The position numbers and the translations under genes were made by a program. 5,175 nucleotides of DNA from Actinomycetes bacterium (lineage in GTDB: Bacteria; Actinomycetota; Acidimicrobiia; Acidimicrobiales; Microtrichaceae). The stretch lies in NCBI GenBank assembly GCA_023437745.1, contig JAEZFI010000202.1, forward strand, positions 1 to 5,175, in the 5' to 3' direction. Positions 1 to 4,981 of this stretch are shown here, piece after piece. The notes beneath the pieces were generated by a model. That model searched no databases. It had not been told where the DNA came from and saw only the letters and a program-made list of their open reading frames with translations. Numbering within the stretch: position 1 is the stretch's first letter; every line of letters begins with the position of its first letter.

Positions 1-34
1 CGCGTCCGGCGAGAGTGCCGAGGCGCGGGCGAAC

Positions 35-81
35 TTCTCGGCGCGGATTGTCCCGTGTGGCGGGACTTTTCGCGCCGAGAA
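35..81. repeat. Nested perfect hairpin, possible terminator of an upstream gene
   Basis: The outer arms 35-45 (TTCTCGGCGCG) and 71-81 (CGCGCCGAGAA) are perfect reverse complements over 11 bp. Inside them, 50-55 (GTCCCG) and 61-66 (CGGGAC) form a second perfect 6 bp stem around a five-base loop. The joining bases can add a G-T and an A-T pair, leaving a small internal loop. No T-tract follows the right arm, so it is not a classical intrinsic terminator, although such terminators without a T-tract have been proposed in GC-rich actinobacteria. The structure is symmetrical and works on either strand. It could end transcription from a gene left of the window or bind a protein. The pairing is seen directly; the function is inferred. 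Confidence 0.6.
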
Positions 82-113
82 CGCGGGCTGGCGGGGCGGG
101 TCGCCGCCCGGCC

Positions 114-119
114 TAGCGT
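114..119 (+). promoter_or_regulatory. -10-like element TAGCGT before the lipoprotein gene
   Basis: TAGCGT fits the actinobacterial TANNNT -10 pattern and ends eight bases before the ATG at 128. Transcription would therefore begin at or within a few bases of the start codon. No purine-rich Shine-Dalgarno lies between it and the ATG. No TTGACA-like -35 is apparent. The same layout recurs before four other genes in this window, which raises confidence in it. Confidence 0.5.
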
Positions 120-127
120 GGCGGGCC

Positions 128-871
128 ATGCATCCACGCCGCTTCACACACCGTCGTGCTCTCGTGGGCGTCGCGCTGGCCGTCGTCACGATGGTGTGGG
201 CGGCGGGCTGCGAGGTGTCGGGCGCGGTGCTGGTGGACGTCGACGAGGACGGCTCGGGCCTGGTGACCGTCGAGGTCCGGCTCGACGCCGAGGCGCTGGA
301 TCGCCTGGGGGATCCGGCGACCGAGATCCGCACGGACGACCTCGAGGCGGCCGGCTGGGAACGCCACCCGTCGGCGACCCGGGACGGCGAGACGGTGATC
401 GCCGTCTCGAAGCCCTTCGGGGCCCCCGCACAGCTCCAACCCGTGCTGGCCGAGGTCGGCGGTGAGATGTTCGACGGCTTCCACGTCACCGTCGAGGACG
501 GGTTCGCCACGACGACGTGGTCCGTCTCGGGGCGGGTCACGGTCGCCGGGGACCTGACGGCGCTGGGGGACCCCGGGCTGGCTGCCGCCCTCGACGGTCT
601 GCCCATCGGCTGGACCGAGGAGGAGCTGGCGGAGCAGTTCGGCGGCCCGCCGACGGTGCCCCTCGACGTGGTGGTGGACCTCCCGGGTGGCGGTACGGAC
701 TCCCGGGGGGAGCTGGACCTCGCGCGCGGCGGCCGGCAACGGCTCGACATCGCCGTGTCGGCGGTCGGCAACGAGACCGCACCGCTCGTGCTGTTGATCG
801 TGGGGGCGGGGCTCGTGGTGGCCGCCGTCGTGTGGCGGTTGTCGGTGATGCGCCGTCGATCGAACACATGA
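128..871 (+). CDS. LppM-like membrane-anchored lipoprotein (DUF3153/LppM domain family)
   Basis: A 247-residue exported protein. Residues 1-28 form a signal peptide: an Arg-rich start (RRFTHRR), a hydrophobic stretch at about 11-25, then AAGC with Cys28 as the likely lipidated residue. The lipobox is weak because -3 is Ala rather than Leu, Val or Ile. The mature part, about 29-215, is predicted to be mostly beta strand and opens with a VSGAVLVDVDEDGSG stretch, typical of LppM-type proteins. A hydrophobic segment at about 218-239 ends in MRRRSNT, so the C terminus probably spans the membrane with a short basic cytoplasmic tail. Mycobacterial LppM has the same plan: lipobox, beta domain and C-terminal transmembrane helix. 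Its role has been linked to phagosome interference, which need not apply here. The ATG at 128 gives a proper signal peptide. The stop lies 40 bases before radA, which has its own promoter-like element. Family assignment is from overall architecture and is moderately sure; the molecular function is unknown. Confidence 0.75.
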   Translation: MHPRRFTHRRALVGVALAVVTMVWAAGCEVSGAVLVDVDEDGSGLVTVEVRLDAEALDRLGDPATEIRTDDLEAAGWERHPSATRDGETVIAVSKPFGAPAQLQPVLAEVGGEMFDGFHVTVEDGFATTTWSVSGRVTVAGDLTALGDPGLAAALDGLPIGWTEEELAEQFGGPPTVPLDVVVDLPGGGTDSRGELDLARGGRQRLDIAVSAVGNETAPLVLLIVGAGLVVAAVVWRLSVMRRRSNT

Positions 872-897
872 TCGCCCACGCTGTCGCACCCCGTCGG

Positions 898-903
898 TAG
901 GGT
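898..903 (+). promoter_or_regulatory. -10-like element TAGGGT before radA
   Basis: TAGGGT lies eight bases before the radA ATG, the same spacing as the element before the lipoprotein gene. The intervening bases (CCTCCGCC) are pyrimidine-rich, the opposite of a Shine-Dalgarno, so a leaderless or near-leaderless radA transcript is likely. This suggests that radA can be transcribed separately from the lipoprotein gene only 40 bases upstream. Confidence 0.55.
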
Positions 904-911
904 CCTCCGCC

Positions 912-2279
912 ATGGCGGTCTCCTCGAAGGTCAGAACGACGTACCGGTGCCAGTCCTGCGGCGACGCCGCGCCCAAGTGGGCGGGCCGGTGCGGCGCCTG
1001 CGGCGACTGGAACACCATGGTCGAGGAGCTCGACGTGGGCGGCCAGGCCGCGCTGGGCGGCGCGGTGATCCTCCCGTCGCGGGCCGCCCTCCCGATCGGC
1101 GAGGTGGTGGCCGAAGGCGCCGAGCCCCGCCCCACGGGCGTGGGCGAGCTGGACCGCGTCCTGGGCGGCGGCCTCGTCCCCGGCTCCGTCACGCTGCTGG
1201 GCGGCGAGCCGGGCATCGGCAAGTCCACGTTGCTGCTGCAGGTCCTGGCCGGTCTCGCCACGACGGACCCCGTCCTGTACGTGACGGCCGAGGAGTCCAC
1301 CCAGCAGGTGCGCCTTCGGGCCGAGCGGCTCGGCGCGATCCGCCGGCAGCTCTACCTTGCCTCCGAGGTGTCCCTCCCGCACCTCCTCGGCCAGATCGAG
1401 GCGACCTCCCCTTCGGTCGTCGTGGTCGACTCGATCCAGACGGTCTGCGACCCCGCGCTGTCCTCCGCGCCGGGCTCCGTGGCCCAGGTGCGCCACTGCG
1501 CGCATCGCCTCGTGGCGCTCGCCAAGGAGAAGGACATCGCCGTCATCCTCGTGGGCCACGTCACGAAGGAGGGCGTGATCGCCGGGCCTCGGGTGCTCGA
1601 GCACATCGTCGACACGGTCGTGTCGTTCGAGGGGGAGCGCGACCATCCGCTGCGCATGCTCCGTGCGGTCAAGCACCGCTTCGGCTCCACACAGGAGCTC
1701 GGGCTCCTCGCCATGGGCGAGGGCGGCCTCCTCACCGTCGACGACCCCTCGTCCATGTTCCTCACCGACCGCCGGCCCGGCTCGCCCGGGTCGGTCGTGG
1801 TGCCCACGCTGGAGGGGCGGCGCCCGCTCCTCGTCGAGATCCAGTCGCTCGTCGTCAACTCGCCGCTCCCGCAGCCTCGCCGGCAGGCCCACGGCGTCGA
1901 TCCCGGGCGGGTCGCCATGATGCTGGCGGTGCTCGACCGGCGGGCGCAGCTGCCGGTCGCCGGTCTCGACACCTACGTGATGGCCGTGGGCGGCGCCCGC
2001 ATCACCGAGCCTGCCGCCGACCTGGGGTTGGCGCTGGCCGTCGCCTCGTCGCTCACCGGGGTGGCGCTCGGGGCCCACACGGTGGTGTGCGGCGAGGTCG
2101 GCCTGGGCGGTGAGCTGCGGTCGGTCGGCCAGGTCGAGCGGCGCCTCGCCGAGGCCGAGCGGCTCGGGTTCCGGCACGCCGTGGTGCCCAGCTCGGTGCC
2201 CGACCTCGACGTGGGGCTGCGGGTCATCCGGGTCGCCACCCTGCTGGACGCCATCGTCGTGCTGGGGCTCGTGGGATGA
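912..2279 (+). CDS. radA: DNA repair protein RadA (branch-migration helicase)
   Basis: A full-length 455-residue RadA/Sms, an ATP-driven ring helicase that acts with RecA to extend and branch-migrate recombination intermediates. An N-terminal C4 zinc finger is intact: Cys13-x2-Cys16 and Cys27-x2-Cys30. The RecA-like ATPase core follows, with Walker A GEPGIGKST at 98-106 (Lys104, Ser105) and Walker B VVVVDS at 169-174 (Asp173). The RadA signature motif, usually KNRFG, reads KHRFG at 254-258. The C-terminal Lon-like domain (about 290-455) contains the family segment GGARITEPAADLGLALAVASSL-type sequence near 360-381 and no obvious protease dyad, as expected for RadA. Length and domain order are normal. 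The ATG start places the zinc finger 12 residues in, as in relatives. disA follows 69 bases downstream. The RadA-DisA pairing is conserved in actinobacteria and RadA is reported to inhibit DisA in mycobacteria. The identification is secure. Confidence 0.97.
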   Translation: MAVSSKVRTTYRCQSCGDAAPKWAGRCGACGDWNTMVEELDVGGQAALGGAVILPSRAALPIGEVVAEGAEPRPTGVGELDRVLGGGLVPGSVTLLGGEPGIGKSTLLLQVLAGLATTDPVLYVTAEESTQQVRLRAERLGAIRRQLYLASEVSLPHLLGQIEATSPSVVVVDSIQTVCDPALSSAPGSVAQVRHCAHRLVALAKEKDIAVILVGHVTKEGVIAGPRVLEHIVDTVVSFEGERDHPLRMLRAVKHRFGSTQELGLLAMGEGGLLTVDDPSSMFLTDRRPGSPGSVVVPTLEGRRPLLVEIQSLVVNSPLPQPRRQAHGVDPGRVAMMLAVLDRRAQLPVAGLDTYVMAVGGARITEPAADLGLALAVASSLTGVALGAHTVVCGEVGLGGELRSVGQVERRLAEAERLGFRHAVVPSSVPDLDVGLRVIRVATLLDAIVVLGLVG

Positions 2280-2336
2280 GCCGCGCTGCGCACGACGAGG
2301 CGACGGTGTCGTCGGCGGTGGTCCCCGCCCGACCGA

Positions 2337-2342
2337 TAGATT
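2337..2342 (+). promoter_or_regulatory. -10-like element TAGATT before disA
   Basis: TAGATT is the closest match in the window to the TANNNT consensus that also has an A/T-rich body. It ends six bases before the disA ATG, with no Shine-Dalgarno in the gap (GAGCCG). A leaderless disA transcript that starts at the ATG is the simplest reading. disA could thus be expressed both from here and by read-through from radA. No -35 hexamer is recognisable about 17 bases upstream. Confidence 0.55.
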
Positions 2343-2348
2343 GAGCCG

Positions 2349-3422
2349 ATGGCAGCCCGACGCAGCAAGGCACTCCTCGAGGCGCTGGCGATCGTGGCAC
2401 CGGGACAGCCGCTGCGTGAGGGCCTGGACCGGATCCTGAAGGCCTCCATGGGCGCCCTGATCGTCGTGGGCGACGGTCCCGAGGTGCTCAACATCTGCTC
2501 GGGCGGCTTCCTGCTCGATGCGGCGTTCTCGCCCCAGCGCCTGTCCGAGCTGGCGAAGACCGATGGCGCGATCATCCTGGCACCCGACGCCAGCCGCATC
2601 GCCCGGGCCAACGTGCACCTGGTCCCGAACCCCAACGTCCCCACGACCGAGACGGGCACCCGCCACCGCACGGCCGAGCGCGTGGCCCGCAGCATCGGCG
2701 TGCCGGTCATCTCGGTGTCCGAGGACATGGCGGTGCTCACCGTCTACATGCACGACGCCAAGCACCAGCTCGACACGATCCCGTCGATCCTGAACCGCTG
2801 CAACCAGGCGCTCCAGACCCTCGAGCGCTATCGGACACGCCTCGAGGAGGTCTCGGGCTCGCTCACGGCGCTCGAGATCGAGGACCTCGTCACCGTGCGC
2901 GACGTGGTCACGCTCCTGCAGCGCACCGAGGTCGTGATGCGCATCGCCGAGGAGATCGAGCGCTACCTCGTCGAGCTGGGCACCGACGGCCGCCTGGTGC
3001 GCCTCCAGCTGAACGAGCTGATGGCGGGCGTCGAGGACGACCGCCGCCAGGTGGTGCTCGACTACTTCCAGCCGGACGCGTCGTGGAACCTCGAGCAGGC
3101 GATGGCCACGCTCGGCGACCTCGAGACGGACCAGCTCCTCGACGCCGAGGCCGTCGCCGAGGCGCTCCACCTGTCGGGCGGCACGAGCGACGTCGACGGC
3201 AACCTCCAGGCCCGCGGCTACCGGATGCTCTCGCGGGTGCCCCGTCTGCCGGCCGAGCTGGCCTACCGGCTCGTCGACGACTTCCACACCCTCGACAAGC
3301 TGATGCGGGCGTCGATCGACGAGCTCGCCGCGGTGGACGGCGTGGGCGACCAGTGGGCGGCGAGCATCAAGGACGCGCTGTCCCGCATCGCCGAGAACTC
3401 CATCCTCGACCGGTACCACTGA
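2349..3422 (+). CDS. disA: DNA integrity scanning protein DisA (diadenylate cyclase)
   Basis: A full-length 357-residue diadenylate cyclase that joins two ATP molecules into cyclic di-AMP; the family forms octamers that scan DNA and slow synthesis at branched structures. The N-terminal DAC domain (about 1-150) carries the active-site motifs DGA at 72-74 and GTRHRTAER at 103-111, with RHR at 105-107. A helical linker domain covers about 150-290, including the family-typical stretch LQTLERYRTRLEEVSG near 155-170. The C-terminal helix-hairpin-helix DNA-binding domain (about 300-350) contains VDGVGDQWAASIKDAL at 329-344; the Trp in the hairpin also occurs in mycobacterial DisA. All catalytic motifs are intact, so activity is expected. 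It lies 69 bases after radA, its known partner and inhibitor in mycobacteria, and four bases before the hydrolase gene. The ATG start aligns with relatives at the ALIVVGDG segment (36-43). The identification is secure. Confidence 0.97.
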   Translation: MAARRSKALLEALAIVAPGQPLREGLDRILKASMGALIVVGDGPEVLNICSGGFLLDAAFSPQRLSELAKTDGAIILAPDASRIARANVHLVPNPNVPTTETGTRHRTAERVARSIGVPVISVSEDMAVLTVYMHDAKHQLDTIPSILNRCNQALQTLERYRTRLEEVSGSLTALEIEDLVTVRDVVTLLQRTEVVMRIAEEIERYLVELGTDGRLVRLQLNELMAGVEDDRRQVVLDYFQPDASWNLEQAMATLGDLETDQLLDAEAVAEALHLSGGTSDVDGNLQARGYRMLSRVPRLPAELAYRLVDDFHTLDKLMRASIDELAAVDGVGDQWAASIKDALSRIAENSILDRYH

Positions 3423-3426
3423 GCCC

Positions 3427-4107
3427 GTGGCCCGGCTGGAGCACCTCGCGCTGTCGACCGGCACGCCCGCAGTGGTCGCTCGGCCCGACGCGACACCGAC
3501 GCGCGGGCTCGTGCTGTGGCCCGACATCTTCGGCAACCGCCCCCTCTTCGAGGACCACGCCGCCCGGCTGGCCGACGACCACGGCTGGGTGGTGTGCCTG
3601 GTCGAGCCGTTCCCCGGCCGCGAAGACCTTCCGATCGAGCAGCGGTTCGCCGCGATGCCGCACCTCGACGACGCCGACAAGCTCGCCGACCTCGAGGCGG
3701 CGATCGACACCTGCGGGGTCGACGCGGTCGGTGCCATGGGTTTCTGCATGGGCGGCATGTACGCCATGAAGTCGCTGTCGTCGCCCCGGATCGACCGGGC
3801 GGTCGCCTTCTACGGCATGATCCGCGTCCCGCCCGACTGGGACGGCCCCGGCCAGGGCGACGCCATCGACGTGGTGGCCACCCGGCCGTCCGACCTCCTG
3901 GGCGTGTTCGGCACCGAGGACCCGTGGTGCCCCAACGAGCAGGTCGCCGAGCTCCAGGCGCTCGGCGCGAACGTTGCGGTGTACCGCGGGGCCGATCACG
4001 GCTGGGCGCAGGACCCGTCGCGCACGAACTACCGCGAGGTCGACGCCCCCGACGCGTGGCGCCGCGCCGAGGCCTTCCTCGCCGACGGCACCCTCGACCC
4101 GACCTGA
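3427..4107 (+). CDS. Dienelactone hydrolase-family alpha/beta hydrolase
   Basis: A 226-residue alpha/beta hydrolase, the usual size for the dienelactone hydrolase family, with no signal peptide and so cytoplasmic. The triad is Cys-Asp-His: nucleophile Cys107 in the elbow GFCMGG (105-110), Asp165 in FGTEDPW (161-167) and His191 in GADHGW (188-193). The N-terminal strand motif is WPDIFG (31-36), where classical dienelactone hydrolases have an Glu in the QEIFG position; here it is Asp33. Classical members open dienelactones during chlorocatechol breakdown, but most homologues outside such clusters have unknown substrates, and no other catabolic gene is near. The GTG at 3427 follows the disA stop by four bases, with no in-frame ATG or GTG just upstream and no clear Shine-Dalgarno, so translation is probably coupled to disA. 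The family is confident; the substrate is unknown. Confidence 0.9.
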   Translation: MARLEHLALSTGTPAVVARPDATPTRGLVLWPDIFGNRPLFEDHAARLADDHGWVVCLVEPFPGREDLPIEQRFAAMPHLDDADKLADLEAAIDTCGVDAVGAMGFCMGGMYAMKSLSSPRIDRAVAFYGMIRVPPDWDGPGQGDAIDVVATRPSDLLGVFGTEDPWCPNEQVAELQALGANVAVYRGADHGWAQDPSRTNYREVDAPDAWRRAEAFLADGTLDPT

Positions 4108-4114
4108 CCTCAGC

Positions 4115-4205
4115 TTCCGCGGGACCAGATCGGCCGTTTCGCAACGTTCCGCGGGACAGCATCGACCATCTCGACCGCGCGAATGGTCGTCTGGGTCCCG
4201 CGGAA
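4115..4205. repeat. Three copies of a 23-base intergenic element (two direct, one inverted)
   Basis: The element reads TTCCGCGGGAC, five variable bases, then CGRCCRT. Copy A is at 4115-4137 and copy B at 4147-4169, both on the plus strand and offset by 32 bases. Copy C is inverted at 4183-4205. All three share the 11-base left part exactly; the right part is CGGCCGT in A and CGACCAT in B and C. Together they take up most of the 112 bases between the convergent hydrolase and crp genes. The gap holds no reading frame I would call. The repeats are seen directly; whether they form a terminator, a protein-binding cluster or a dispersed genome repeat cannot be told from one locus. Confidence 0.75.
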
Positions 4206-4206
4206 C
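4146..4206. terminator. Candidate bidirectional terminator hairpin between convergent genes
   Basis: Arms 4146-4157 (GTTCCGCGGGAC) and 4195-4206 (GTCCCGCGGAAC) pair perfectly over 12 bp. An inner stem of 4163-4169 (CGACCAT) with 4183-4189 (ATGGTCG) adds 7 bp around a 13-base loop. Because the structure is symmetrical it would serve both the hydrolase message from the left and the crp message from the right. No T-tract flanks it on either side. Its position between two convergent stop codons is the main support for a terminator role. Confidence 0.5.
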
Positions 4207-4219
4207 CGGGGTGCGAGGG

Positions 4220-4879
4220 CTACTTCGAGCGGATCTCGAGCTCGCGCCGCTTGAGGATGCGGTACGAGCGGTCGTTCTGCTCGATCCACCCGAGGCGGAG
4301 GAAGCTGGAGATCGCCTTGTTGACCCGCTCACGCGAGGCGCCGACCAACCCGGCCAGCTCCTCCTGGGTGATGGGGATCTCGAACTCGTCGGCGTCGCCG
4401 GCCAGCTCCAGCAGGTGCTTGGCGGTCCGGCCGGTCACGTCCAGGAAGAACGAGTCGGCCAACGCCTCGTCCATGGCGCGGAGACGGCGCGTCAGGAGCG
4501 AGATGACCTTCCAGAGCAGGTCCGGCCGCTCCTTCCAGAGGGCCCGCAGCGGCTCGTAGGGCAGGTCGAACACCGTCGAGGGCTCCAGCGCGCGGGCCTC
4601 GGCGGACCGGCCCAGGCCGTCGAAGAGGCTCATCTCGCCGAACAGGTCGCCGCGCTCCATCAGGGCCACCATCGACTCGCGACCGTCGAAGCTCTTGTTG
4701 GCGATCGCCACCCGGCCCGAACCCATGACGTACAGCGCGTCGGCCTCTGCGTTCTCCTCGAACAGCACGTCGCCGCGCACGAGCTTCCGCTCGCGGCCCG
4801 CCTCCATGAGGCCGTCCAACGTTTCGTCGTCGAGCCCTTCGAAGAGCTCGAGTGCAGAGAGCAGCTCGCGGTCGAACAC
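4220..4879 (-). CDS. Crp/Fnr-family transcriptional regulator
   Basis: A 219-residue regulator of normal Crp length. The N-terminal cyclic-nucleotide-binding fold spans about 5-115 and keeps the phosphate-binding pattern FGEMSLF at 80-86 followed by RSA at 91-93, so cAMP or a similar ligand is plausible. A dimerisation helix (about 118-140) leads to a winged helix-turn-helix (about 150-210). Its turn and recognition helix are ITQEELAGLVGASRERVNKAI at about 170-190, with Arg183, Glu184 and Lys188 where E. coli Crp has its three DNA-contacting residues; actinobacterial Crp/GlxR proteins look much like this. No Cys cluster for an iron-sulfur group is present, which argues against Fnr. The start is GTG at 4879: an in-frame TAG four codons upstream excludes a longer protein. 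It is convergent with the hydrolase and divergent from ispD. A palindrome just upstream suggests autoregulation. The family is secure; whether it is the orthologue of global Crp is unproven. Confidence 0.93.
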   Translation of the reverse strand: MFDRELLSALELFEGLDDETLDGLMEAGRERKLVRGDVLFEENAEADALYVMGSGRVAIANKSFDGRESMVALMERGDLFGEMSLFDGLGRSAEARALEPSTVFDLPYEPLRALWKERPDLLWKVISLLTRRLRAMDEALADSFFLDVTGRTAKHLLELAGDADEFEIPITQEELAGLVGASRERVNKAISSFLRLGWIEQNDRSYRILKRRELEIRSK

Positions 4880-4885
4880 GCCAGC

Positions 4886-4891
4886 ACCCTA
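4886..4891 (-). promoter_or_regulatory. -10-like element TAGGGT before crp-family gene
   Basis: Read on the minus strand, TAGGGT (4891 down to 4886) ends six bases before the GTG at 4879. It is identical to the radA element. Its first three bases are also the in-frame TAG that fixes the start codon, so the mRNA is very likely leaderless or nearly so. The element sits within a 14-base imperfect-loop palindrome at 4883-4896 (AGCAC, CCTA, GTGCT), where a bound protein would block the promoter. Confidence 0.6.
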
Positions 4892-4896
4892 GTGCT

Positions 4897-4912
4897 GTGG
4901 GTCACATCCCAC
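4897..4912. promoter_or_regulatory. Crp-shaped palindrome GTGGG-N6-CCCAC, candidate operator
   Basis: GTGGG at 4897-4901 and CCCAC at 4908-4912 are perfect inverted 5 bp half-sites separated by six bases (TCACAT). This is the geometry of classical Crp sites (TGTGA-N6-TCACA), although the half-site sequence differs. The palindrome begins five bases upstream of the crp -10 element, so occupancy should interfere with crp transcription. Its centre is about 77 bases before the ispD start, not an obvious activating position. Sequence symmetry is seen; binding by the neighbouring Crp protein is inferred. Confidence 0.45.
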
Positions 4913-4968
4913 GCCCGGCGGGACGACAGATTCGGGAGGGCGGAGCGGTCCGAGCGCGCGGTCCCCGG

Positions 4969-4974
4969 TACCCT
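4969..4974 (+). promoter_or_regulatory. -10-like element TACCCT before ispD
   Basis: TACCCT fits TANNNT and ends seven bases before the ispD GTG at 4982. The gap (CCCACCC) has no Shine-Dalgarno. A leaderless ispD transcript is the likely reading. No TTGACA-like -35 is visible at the expected distance. Confidence 0.5.
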
Positions 4975-4981
4975 CCCACCC

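Noticed and set aside
1..113. Coding sequence at the left edge
   Set aside because: Several frames stay open, but the translations are Arg-rich with no domain, and the strong nested hairpin argues for an intergenic region. The window is too short on this side to settle it.
113..1300. A 395-codon open frame on the minus strand over the lipoprotein gene and the start of radA
   Set aside because: The translation is Pro/Arg/Ser-rich shadow sequence with no domain, and the plus-strand genes have signal peptide, zinc finger and promoter evidence.
2293..2314. Small inverted repeat CGACGA/TCGTCG in the radA-disA gap
   Set aside because: Only 6 bp with a ten-base loop and an alternative overlapping pairing; in DNA this GC-rich such short stems are frequent by chance, and no T-tract follows.
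2280..2348. Possible cyclic di-AMP riboswitch upstream of disA
   Set aside because: The gap is only 69 bases, has no recognisable conserved riboswitch core, and a -10-like element ends six bases before the start, leaving no leader RNA.
537..3767. A 1076-codon open frame on the minus strand, antisense to radA and disA
   Set aside because: It lies opposite two secure, full-length genes, its translation is a low-complexity Arg/His/Asp/Gly-rich sequence with no recognisable domain, and long antisense frames are expected when codons nearly always end in G or C.
3367..4332. A 321-codon minus-strand open frame across the hydrolase, the repeat region and the end of crp
   Set aside because: It overlaps a hydrolase with an intact triad, crosses the inverted repeats and shares no recognisable family.
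4897..4912. The Crp-shaped palindrome as an activator site for ispD
   Set aside because: Its centre is about 77 bases before the ispD start, off the usual class I positions near -61.5 and -71.5; repression of crp itself is the simpler reading.
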